From contig DMUD01000328.1 in NCBI GenBank assembly GCA_003476475.1, positions 1 to 7,576 of the forward strand: a stretch of DNA of 7,576 nt. Reading direction: 5' to 3'. The notes below the pieces were generated by a model that made no database searches, was not told where the DNA came from, and saw only the letters and a list, made by a program, of their open reading frames with translations. Origin of the DNA: Cytophagales bacterium. GTDB lineage: Bacteria > Bacteroidota > Bacteroidia > Cytophagales > UBA9547. Below are positions 1-6,182 of the stretch, piece by piece. Both the position numbers and the translations under genes were made by a program. The stretch's first letter is position 1, and every line of letters begins with the position of its first letter.

Positions 1-1
1 G

Positions 2-532
2 CTTCATGGCAACATTGCTCCCGACGGTTCTGTGGCAAAAATCACGGGAAAAGAAGGTACGCGTTTTGAAGGCGAAGCCATCTGTTACGATTCGGAAGAA
101 GCCTTGAATACTGGTATTGAAAAAGGAGAAGTAAAACCAGGCCATGTGGTCGTGATACGTTATGTAGGGCCAAAAGGTGGACCTGGAATGCCCGAAATGC
201 TGAAACCTACATCTTTATTGATGGGGGCAGGTTTGGGCGATAAAGTAGCGTTGATAACCGATGGACGTTTTTCGGGTGGCACGCACGGTTTTGTGGTGGG
301 TCATATTACCCCCGAAGCGCAAGATGGTGGCCCTATTGCCCACGTACACAATGGCGATAGAATATTGATAGACGCTGACAAAAACATCATCGAAGCACAA
401 GTTTCCTCTGAAATATTGGCAGAAAGAGCCAAAGATTGGAAACAACCTCCTTTCAAAGCAAAAAAAGGTGCTTTGTACAAATACATCAAAACAGTTTCGA
501 ATGCTTCTTTGGGCTGTGTCACCGACCTTTAA
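2..532 (+). CDS. ilvD: Dihydroxy-acid dehydratase, C-terminal part (5' end outside window)
   Basis: This enzyme dehydrates 2,3-dihydroxy-isovalerate and 2,3-dihydroxy-3-methylvalerate to the 2-keto acids in valine, leucine and isoleucine synthesis, in the cytosol, with an iron-sulfur cluster and Mg2+. The frame is open from base 2 (reading LHGNIAPDGS) with no start codon, so the gene is cut by the window edge; the GTG at 32 is internal. Visible family marks are the GNIAPDG segment, GGPGMPEML, the ILVD/EDD signature TDGRFSGGTHGFVVGHI with its conserved serine, the PEA..GGPIA stretch and the C-terminal GALYKYIKTVSNAS.GCVTD. The cluster-binding cysteines of the N-terminal domain are not in view. 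The related Edd (6-phosphogluconate dehydratase) is the main alternative, but the short tail fits IlvD better. The next gene is not another ilv gene, so this copy ends its branched-chain run or stands alone. The assignment is very secure. Confidence 0.96.
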   Translation, partial: LHGNIAPDGSVAKITGKEGTRFEGEAICYDSEEALNTGIEKGEVKPGHVVVIRYVGPKGGPGMPEMLKPTSLLMGAGLGDKVALITDGRFSGGTHGFVVGHITPEAQDGGPIAHVHNGDRILIDADKNIIEAQVSSEILAERAKDWKQPPFKAKKGALYKYIKTVSNASLGCVTDL

Positions 533-596
533 ATTCTAAAAAACACCAAATAAAATTCAATAAATACAACCAAACAAAATACATGAAATAAGGATT

Positions 597-3545
597 ATGA
601 AAAAGATACTAATTGTTTTACTTTCGGCATTAGCAGTAACACTTCTTATACTTATTGCCGTTCCGTTTTTGTTCAAAGACAAAATAAAAGCTGCTGTCGA
701 TGAAGCAATAGCGCAAAATATCAATGCAAATGTGCATTACGATACAGAAAAACTCGGATTGTCTATCTTCTCCAATTTTCCTAATATTTCAGTTTCCCTC
801 GGTGATTTCAGTGTTGTAAACAATGCCCCTTTTGAGGGTGATACACTTGCTTCTGTCAAAGAATTTAAAGTGGTAGTGGATATTATGAGTCTTATTTCGG
901 GCGATAAAATGGTGATTAATAGTGTTCTTTTAGACCAACCCAAAATGTTGGTTCAAGTAACTAAAGATGGAAAGGCCAGTTGGGATATAACTAAACCATC
1001 GGCTGATACCTCAAGCACCACATCAAGCGAACCTTCTAATTTTTCACTCAGCATCAAGAAATGGGAAATTGTAGATGGATATCTGATTTACAATGATTTG
1101 TCTCTTCCACTTTATGCCAAAATACTTCATCTGAATCATACTGGCTCAGGAGATTTGAAATCGGATATTTTTGACATGATTACTACCACAACAGCCGATG
1201 AGCTTACAGTGGTTTATGACACTGTCACCTATTTAAACAAGGTAAAATTTTCAGCCGATATGACCATGAACATGGACATGGCCCATTCAAAATACACCTT
1301 CAAAGAAAACAAATTTACGGTCAATGCTTTCGCTTTAGGCTTCGATGGTTCTTTGGCCATGCCAGCCGACAGTTCCTTGGTTTATGATCTTACTTTTGCA
1401 GCCAAGGAAACTGAATTTAGGAATATTTTATCACTTGTACCAGGTGTGTTTACCAAAGATTTTGACAAACTTAAAACAGATGGTGTTCTTGCTTTCGACG
1501 GGTATTGCAAAGGCGTGCAGAAAGCTGAAAAAATGCCTGGGTTTGGGCTAAATTTGAAAATTTCAAAAGGTATGTTTCAGTATCCCGAACTTCCGACAGC
1601 CGTTACCAACGTTTCTTGCGATTTGAACTTGGACAATAAAGACGGGGTGATAGACAATATGATAGTCGATTTGAAAAAATTTCACATGGACATGGGAAGC
1701 AATCCGGTAGACGCTAAAGTGTATGTGGCAGGTTTAACCAACATGAATTTGGATGCGAATGTGAATGCTAAAATAAATTTGGCCGATGTCGAAAAAATTT
1801 ATCCTGTAGATGGTTTGTCGATGAAGGGATTGTTTGCCTTAGTGTTAAAAGCAAAAGGTTCTTACAACAAAGTAATGAAAAAGATGCCGGTCATTTCAGC
1901 ACAGATGAACCTTTGGAATGGGTATGTGAAATCAAAGGATTTCCCCAAACCTTTGGAAAACATGAGCATATCTGCATTGGCAACCAATCCAACTGGCAGT
2001 TTGAATGATACCAAAGTGGTATTGGATAAGCTGAGTTTCCTATTGGACGGTGAACCTTTGAACATGAGTGGCAACTTCAAAAATTTTGAGGACTTAGGCT
2101 ACGATGTGAAAATGAACGGAGTTTTGGATTTGGGTAAACTCACTAAGATTTTCCCTTTGGATAGCATGACTCTTTCTGGCAAAATTCTTGCCGACATTGC
2201 TACCATGGGAAAAATGTCCATTTTGGAAGCTGGTCAGTACGACAAATTAACTACGAGTGGAAAAATGGACTTCCAAAATTTTGAATATAAAAGTTTGTCT
2301 CTGCCTCAAGGATTTAAAATTTCAGAAGGGCATATGAATTTCACTCCAGAAAAAATCAACATTGCTAAACTGAATGGTTTCTTGGGCAAAAGCGATATTG
2401 ATGTAAAAGGATTTGTTTCCAACTATATGGGCTACATATTCAACAATGGCACTATCAAAGGGCAAATGAGTTTGAATTCCAACACGCTAGATGTGAACGA
2501 ATGGCTATCTGAAGACAAAAAACCTTCAAAAACGGATACAAAGCAGCCTGAAGAGCCAATGACCGCAACCGAAGTACCTCAAAACATAGATTTTGTAATG
2601 AATTCGTCAATCAAATCAGTCCTTTACTCCAATTATGGTATCAACAATTTATTGGGCGCCATCATTATACGCGATGGGATGATTACCATGAAACATCTTG
2701 CATTCAATATGTTGGATGGAAGTTTCGTGATGAGTGGAAACTACGATCCACGAGACCTTTCTAAACCTAAATTCACTTTCGATTTTGATATGCAAAATGC
2801 CTCCATTTCTAAAGCCTATACTACATTTAACGCAGTTCAAGCATTTGCTCCTGCAGCCAAAAATATCGAAGGGACAACATCCACCAAATTCAAGCTGAGC
2901 GGTGAGTTAAAAAAAGACATGAGTCCAGTTTTGTCAACTTTTAACGGCAATGGAATGATTAAAGTGGTAGACGCTATAATGAAAAACAACAAGATAATGA
3001 ACAAGTTGGCCGATTTTACCAAAAATGAGTCACTACGCAATCCGTCGATGAAAAATACGTTGGTACAGGCTGAAATAAAAGACGGCAGGGTACATGTAAA
3101 ACCATTTGATTTGAAAACAGGAGGTTTGGTAGCCAACATAAGTGGCAGTCAAGGCTTAGACGGTTCGTTAGATTATTTGATAAAAATGGATGTGCCCACT
3201 GGTCAAATTGGGGCAGCAGCCTCCGATGCGCTAGGCAAACTTGCCGGTATTTCGTTAGGAAACATGGATAAGATTACCTTAAACTTCAAAATTGGGGGTA
3301 CTAGCAACAACCCCACAGTGTTGCCTGTAGCAGCTTCCGGCAATAGCAAAGGCCAAACATCTGTTACTAACCAAGCCAAAGAGGCTGTAAAACAACAGGC
3401 AAATCAAAAATTGGAAGAAGTAAAACAACAGGCTAAAGACAAAGCATTGGAAGAAGCGGACAAATTGAAAAAAGAAGCGGAAGAAAATGCCCAAAAACAG
3501 ATTGAGGAAAAATTGAAAGGATTGGGAAAAAAATTTGGTTTCTAA
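597..3545 (+). CDS. AsmA-family envelope protein with helical 11-mer tail
   Basis: This large protein belongs to the AsmA family, distant kin of TamB and the bridge-like lipid-transport proteins, thought to act in the periplasm in outer-membrane assembly or lipid traffic. Residues about 4-26 form one N-terminal hydrophobic anchor after MKK; the rest should lie in the periplasm. The N-terminal AsmA region runs to about residue 130 and a Ser/Thr-rich linker lies near 133-148. A long beta-rich repetitive body full of short alternating hydrophobic strands follows. A Lys/Pro/Glu linker sits near 641-665. An AsmA C-terminal-like region starts near 782 (NGNGMIKV.DA.MKNNKIMNKLADF) and includes the typical IKDGRVHVKPFDL. 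The last about 60 residues are Lys/Glu/Gln/Ala-rich helix. The ATG at 597 is chosen because the hydrophobic anchor starts directly after it; AGGA at 591-594 is only two bases upstream, a poor ribosome site, as is usual in Bacteroidota. The membrane-protein gene follows after 4 bases. The substrate cannot be told from sequence. Confidence 0.9.
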   Translation: MKKILIVLLSALAVTLLILIAVPFLFKDKIKAAVDEAIAQNINANVHYDTEKLGLSIFSNFPNISVSLGDFSVVNNAPFEGDTLASVKEFKVVVDIMSLISGDKMVINSVLLDQPKMLVQVTKDGKASWDITKPSADTSSTTSSEPSNFSLSIKKWEIVDGYLIYNDLSLPLYAKILHLNHTGSGDLKSDIFDMITTTTADELTVVYDTVTYLNKVKFSADMTMNMDMAHSKYTFKENKFTVNAFALGFDGSLAMPADSSLVYDLTFAAKETEFRNILSLVPGVFTKDFDKLKTDGVLAFDGYCKGVQKAEKMPGFGLNLKISKGMFQYPELPTAVTNVSCDLNLDNKDGVIDNMIVDLKKFHMDMGSNPVDAKVYVAGLTNMNLDANVNAKINLADVEKIYPVDGLSMKGLFALVLKAKGSYNKVMKKMPVISAQMNLWNGYVKSKDFPKPLENMSISALATNPTGSLNDTKVVLDKLSFLLDGEPLNMSGNFKNFEDLGYDVKMNGVLDLGKLTKIFPLDSMTLSGKILADIATMGKMSILEAGQYDKLTTSGKMDFQNFEYKSLSLPQGFKISEGHMNFTPEKINIAKLNGFLGKSDIDVKGFVSNYMGYIFNNGTIKGQMSLNSNTLDVNEWLSEDKKPSKTDTKQPEEPMTATEVPQNIDFVMNSSIKSVLYSNYGINNLLGAIIIRDGMITMKHLAFNMLDGSFVMSGNYDPRDLSKPKFTFDFDMQNASISKAYTTFNAVQAFAPAAKNIEGTTSTKFKLSGELKKDMSPVLSTFNGNGMIKVVDAIMKNNKIMNKLADFTKNESLRNPSMKNTLVQAEIKDGRVHVKPFDLKTGGLVANISGSQGLDGSLDYLIKMDVPTGQIGAAASDALGKLAGISLGNMDKITLNFKIGGTSNNPTVLPVAASGNSKGQTSVTNQAKEAVKQQANQKLEEVKQQAKDKALEEADKLKKEAEENAQKQIEEKLKGLGKKFGF

Positions 3546-3549
3546 GCAT

Positions 3550-3909
3550 ATGTTGAAATTTAATAGGGGTATCGTACTTTCATCCACGCTATTGATGGTT
3601 GGCTATTTTATTTATTTCTTTTTAAAAGGCAACTCATCCAGTTTTGTTTTTTTGATTTGGGCTACCGTTGCATTAGTTAGTTTTTGGTTTTCGAAGAAAC
3701 AACCTCATTGGGCCTTTTTGGGACTTTCGGGCATTTCTTTCGTGTTATTTTTTTCGATGAAAATGTTCATTAATGAACTTAATCACTTTCCTCATTTTCA
3801 TGTGTTTATTGCCATTATTTTTGCATACCTAGGAGCTGGCATCGACGGTATATATTGGGTTTATAAATGGGACCGTGGCAAAAAAGTGAGAACTGGTTAC
3901 GACAACTGA
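3550..3909 (+). CDS. Small four-helix membrane protein, unknown function
   Basis: I do not recognise a family. The 119-residue product is strongly hydrophobic with about four membrane segments, at residues 8-25, 31-47, 53-71 and 81-104. Short charged or polar turns (KGN, SKKQPH, NELNHFPHFH) separate them, and a basic tail (KWDRGKKVR) suggests a cytosolic C-terminus. No catalytic motif is evident; the histidines in NHFPHFH lie at the start of helix four. I chose ATG 3550 rather than the in-frame TTG at 3535: the TTG would overlap the asmA gene, while the ATG lies 4 bases after its stop, ideal for translational coupling. Its 3' end overlaps the cupin gene if that gene starts at its ATG. Position makes it a likely partner or accessory of the AsmA protein or of the sugar cupin, but this is inference only. 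Confidence 0.72.
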   Translation: MLKFNRGIVLSSTLLMVGYFIYFFLKGNSSSFVFLIWATVALVSFWFSKKQPHWAFLGLSGISFVLFFSMKMFINELNHFPHFHVFIAIIFAYLGAGIDGIYWVYKWDRGKKVRTGYDN

Positions 3910-4307
3910 CATTGCAAAAACCATACCTCATAAAATTTCCCAAAATTGGGACTGAAGATAAAGGTTATCTCGTACCATTCGAACACCTTCCTTTCCCTAT
4001 AGCGCATGTTTATTGCATAGGCCCTGTACCCGAAAACGAGTCGCGCGGCAACCATGCAAAAAAAAACAGCGCACAAGTAATTGTACCAATAGGAGGAACA
4101 GCCATAGTAAGGCTAGAATCTCCCGAAGGCGAAGTGTACGAATTTAAATTAATATCCAACGACGAGGGCTTGTTCATTCCACCTGGCTATTGGCGTAGTG
4201 CCCAACTCTCACAAAATTGTTATTTAATTGGCCTCCATTCTATGAAGTTTTCAGAGGATGATTATGTGCGAGATTACGAACAATTCAAGACGCTAAACCA
4301 CAGGTAG
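3867..4307 (+). CDS. FdtA/QdtA/WxcM-like cupin (sugar 3,4-ketoisomerase family) with altered active-site motif
   Basis: The protein looks like the small cupins that isomerise dTDP-4-keto-6-deoxyglucose to the 3-keto sugar on the way to dTDP-3-amino-3,6-dideoxyhexoses of surface polysaccharides. Supporting marks are the opening IKFPKIGTEDKGYLVPFE, the HVYCIGPVPENESRG segment, Gln70, the cupin strand pattern up to GLFIPPGYWRSAQ, and the close SEDDYVRDYEQF, which is very typical of FdtA-type proteins. The usual motif is RGxHAHK; here it reads RGNHAKK (residues 60-66), so the first His (63) is kept and the second is Lys65. That second His is important for catalysis in characterised FdtA, so activity is doubtful. 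The ATG at 3867 overlaps the membrane-protein gene by 43 bases and adds residues ahead of the family's usual start. A TTG at 3912, two bases after the upstream stop, would give the more typical N-terminus MQKPYLIKFPKIG. No aminotransferase or nucleotide-sugar gene is nearby. Family is secure; reaction is not. Confidence 0.82.
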   Translation: MGPWQKSENWLRQLTLQKPYLIKFPKIGTEDKGYLVPFEHLPFPIAHVYCIGPVPENESRGNHAKKNSAQVIVPIGGTAIVRLESPEGEVYEFKLISNDEGLFIPPGYWRSAQLSQNCYLIGLHSMKFSEDDYVRDYEQFKTLNHR

Positions 4308-4331
4308 GAAATGCCTTTTTAATATTACTCG

Positions 4332-4353
4332 TATTCATTTTTTAAAATGAATA
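4332..4353. repeat. Perfect 10-bp inverted repeat just after the cupin gene (possible terminator)
   Basis: The arms TATTCATTTT and AAAATGAATA are perfectly complementary with a two-base centre, 24 bases beyond the cupin stop. In RNA this would fold as a hairpin with an A/U stem. The site is right for ending the + strand operon, but the stem has a single G-C pair and no T run follows it, so it is at best a weak or factor-aided terminator. A palindromic protein-binding site is an alternative. Confidence 0.35.
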
Positions 4354-4524
4354 ACCTATCAACTACAGTCCAATGTGCCTTTAGAATTACAGGATATTGT
4401 AGCTTATGGTTTGCAGTATGACATACTTGAACCACTGCAGAATAAAATGAAACGTTTGATGTGTTTTGGAATATGATAGAGGAAAAATTTATAAAACTGT
4501 TATTAAACCTCTCGAACTTCAGGT

Positions 4525-4548
4525 TCATTAAAAATATTTTTTTAATGA
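4525..4548. repeat. Perfect 10-bp hairpin repeat, A/T-rich
   Basis: The arms TCATTAAAAA (4525-4534) and TTTTTAATGA (4539-4548) are exact reverse complements around the loop TATT. Read on either strand it gives a stem with a run of Ts in its 3' arm. It may help stop transcription from either side of the convergent spacer, but no separate T run follows the stem. Such A/T stems also arise by chance in sequence this biased. Confidence 0.35.
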
Positions 4549-4655
4549 GTAAATGCCAAACTACCATTCAACATCATTTCAAAGGTAGGTTTTGGGAAAG
4601 CAATTGAAGAAATAGTTCAGATTTGTAGTAAAATTATTGGCAGTTCTGATTGAAT

Positions 4656-4739
4656 ACAAATAAATGAAACTATTTTTTGACTAGTACTTGCAAAGTCAAA
4701 AAAAATAGTTCGTACTAGAATTTTCATGAATTTATTTGT
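4656..4739. repeat. Compound element with three interleaved inverted repeats
   Basis: Outer arms ACAAATAAAT (4656-4665) and ATTTATTTGT (4730-4739) are perfect 10-base inverted repeats. Inside, the block at 4668-4681 (AACTATTTTTTGAC) is complementary to 4695-4710, apart from two extra A bases in the latter. CTAGTAC (4681-4687) is complementary to GTACTAG (4712-4718). The two inner pairs cross each other. Simultaneous pairing looks unlikely because only one base (4711) would span a 14-pair stem, so two alternative hairpins are more plausible. Short TGAAT direct repeats lie at 4651-4655 and 4741-4745. The element may be a terminator, a small mobile or repetitive sequence, or a protein-binding site; the sequence alone does not decide. 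Confidence 0.5.
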
Positions 4740-4795
4740 CTGAATGTCCAAAATATACTTTTATATATAGTGGTATCGTCAATCTATTTTAATGC

Positions 4796-4830
4796 AAAAA
4801 ACATCAATTGTTTGGTCATACACATTGATG
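4796..4830 (-). terminator. Probable intrinsic terminator of the FIST-kinase operon
   Basis: On the - strand, CATCAAT (4830-4824) and ATTGATG (4808-4802) form a 7-base stem around a 15-base loop, followed at once by six Ts (4801-4796). It lies about 35 bases past the kinase stop at 4866, the right place for ending the operon. The stem is short, A/T-rich and has a large loop, so the strength is uncertain. Confidence 0.42.
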
Positions 4831-4865
4831 CTATATTTAGCAAAAAATCTATTCCTTGTAGAGAT

Positions 4866-6182
4866 TTAATTGGAACTTGGCTCAGGTTGATTGGGAAGTG
4901 TGATTTTGAAAATAGTACCTTTTTTTTCTTCCGAATCGACAGAAATAGTGCCTTGCAATTTTGCTATAGTTTCTTTCACAATATATAACCCTAGGCCGGA
5001 ACCTCCTGACACATCGGTACCTCTGTAAAACATTTCAAATATTTTGTTCAAGTGTTCGGCCCCAATTCCTATACCATTATCCTCGATAGTCAGGACGCAA
5101 TGATTGTCCACCGATTCGGTAGAAACTTTGATGTACGGTTCTGCCACGTCAGGGTTGCTGTACATGATGGCGTTTGAAACCAGGTTGTTTAGAATAATCT
5201 TTATCCTTCTTGGGTCGCTAAATACGGGTGTTTTTTGATTCCAGTTGGAAATAAGATTGATTTTGGGCGCATTTGATAAATATTTGTATTGTTCATAAGA
5301 TTCTTCGAACAATTCTTTCAGATTAACCTCTTCGTTTTCCGCTTTTTTGCTCGAATTGTAGGAATAATCTATAATTTCTTTGATGAAGGCATCTAGTTTG
5401 TGAATGCTCAAACGCATTTTTTCCAAGTACAAGTGTAAATTGGAAGGATTGTCGAGTTCGATGACATTTATCAAACCTAACAAGGAGGATAATGGAGCTT
5501 TCAAATCGTGTGAAGCACTGTACACAAACCGATCTAACTCCTTGTTGGTTTTGTTTAGCAGTAAGTTGGCATTGCGCAAATTTTCTTCCGATTTTTTTTG
5601 ACGGCTGATGTTTACAATAGAACCATCAAAATAAAGGGAGTCTCCGTGCCCAATAGAGCTCATGATGCTCACAAGTCCCCAAAAATGAGAGTTGTCGGAT
5701 TTTTTAAAACTTACTTCTACTCCTTTCAAGCCCCCTTTTGTCTCGGCTTCTTGCTTTATATCGAACCATTTTTCCTGCTCTTCAAACAAATCTTTGAAGT
5801 TGATATCGGTGGGGAGCGCTCCGTTTTCCTGACCAAATAATTTGGCAAAAGCGTTGTTAGTATAAATGATATCGCCATCATGGGTAATTCTGAAAACAGC
5901 TTCGTTTAGGTTTTCATTGATTGATTTTAGTATTTGTTCGCTTTCGGTAAGGCGCTCTTGTACTATTCGCTTTTCTTCGCGTATTTTTTCATTAGCCTGG
6001 GTTAGTTCAGAGGAGGTAAGTTCAAGTGCACGTTCCATTAGATCGCGGTCGCGTTCGTAATGCAAAAAAGAATTATTGATGGAATGTAAAAACAATTCCA
6101 TCTCAGGCGACAAGATTTCTGTTCCAAAGTGTTTGGAAATCAGTCTTTTGATTGTTCTGTGATATTCTATCTGCGTTAGCAT
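4866..6182 (-). CDS. Cytosolic PAS sensor histidine kinase, partner of the FIST protein (NahK-like)
   Basis: This 438-residue kinase would autophosphorylate on His and pass phosphate to a response regulator or Hpt protein. No membrane segment is visible, so it should be cytosolic. Residues 1-45 are an N-terminal module, and about 46-90 form a charged helix (HYERDRDLMERALELTSSEL). A PAS domain spans about 83-195 (AVFRITHDGDIIYTNNAFAKLFG, then FDGSIVNIS). A short coiled coil leads to the HisKA domain with H-box SASHDLKAP (phospho-acceptor His225). The ATPase domain has its N-box at 332-337 (NNLVSN), the G1 box DNGIGIG at 368-374, the F-box IFEMFYRG and the G2 box GGSGLGL at 393-399. All key kinase residues appear intact, and there is no receiver or Hpt domain. 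Its ATG overlaps the stop of the FIST gene (ATGCTAA), implying coupled translation and matched amounts. The PAS ligand cannot be read; the main input is probably the FIST protein. Confidence 0.93.
   Translation of the reverse strand: MLTQIEYHRTIKRLISKHFGTEILSPEMELFLHSINNSFLHYERDRDLMERALELTSSELTQANEKIREEKRIVQERLTESEQILKSINENLNEAVFRITHDGDIIYTNNAFAKLFGQENGALPTDINFKDLFEEQEKWFDIKQEAETKGGLKGVEVSFKKSDNSHFWGLVSIMSSIGHGDSLYFDGSIVNISRQKKSEENLRNANLLLNKTNKELDRFVYSASHDLKAPLSSLLGLINVIELDNPSNLHLYLEKMRLSIHKLDAFIKEIIDYSYNSSKKAENEEVNLKELFEESYEQYKYLSNAPKINLISNWNQKTPVFSDPRRIKIILNNLVSNAIMYSNPDVAEPYIKVSTESVDNHCVLTIEDNGIGIGAEHLNKIFEMFYRGTDVSGGSGLGLYIVKETIAKLQGTISVDSEEKKGTIFKITLPNQPEPSSN

Larger units (their letters stand above)
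4308..4865. other. Convergent A/T-rich spacer without a convincing gene
   Basis: This 558-base stretch separates the ends of two facing operons. Short open frames exist on both strands, the longest 80 codons on the - strand at 4325-4567, but none has recognisable motifs, a good start context or protein-like composition. What it does hold is a set of inverted repeats, listed separately: 4332-4353, 4525-4548, 4656-4739 and the terminator-like 4796-4830. A small RNA could be hidden here, but I see no clear promoter plus terminator pair that would define one. Confidence 0.7.

Noticed and set aside
533..596. Promoter for the AsmA gene in the 64-base spacer
   Set aside because: No TAnnTTTG or clear -10/-35 pair is seen; the gene may be read from upstream of ilvD.
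2837..3139. 100-codon - strand frame
   Set aside because: It lies wholly opposite the AsmA C-terminal domain, whose protein sequence is clearly the real one.
3279..3587. 102-codon - strand frame rich in Phe
   Set aside because: It is the antisense shadow of the Lys/Glu-rich helical tail of the AsmA gene.
4407..4439. Imperfect inverted repeat TGGTT...AGTATG / CATACT...AACCA with competing TGCAGT/ACTGCA
   Set aside because: The arms are broken by mismatches, the loop would be a single base, and the pairings compete; not above chance.
4325..4567. 80-codon open frame on the - strand in the convergent spacer
   Set aside because: No recognisable motif, many Phe/Asn residues typical of translated A/T-rich DNA, no start signal, and two hairpin repeats fall within or at its edge.
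4473..4607. 44-codon open frame on the + strand starting MIEEKFIKLLLNL
   Set aside because: It runs through the hairpin at 4525-4548, has no family resemblance and no ribosome site; likely chance.
4668..4718. True H-type pseudoknot from the crossing repeats
   Set aside because: Only one base would have to bridge a stem of about 14 pairs, which is sterically implausible; alternative hairpins explain it better.
4770..4988. 72-codon + strand frame at the end of the kinase gene
   Set aside because: It overlaps the conserved ATPase domain of the kinase antisense and crosses the terminator-like hairpin.
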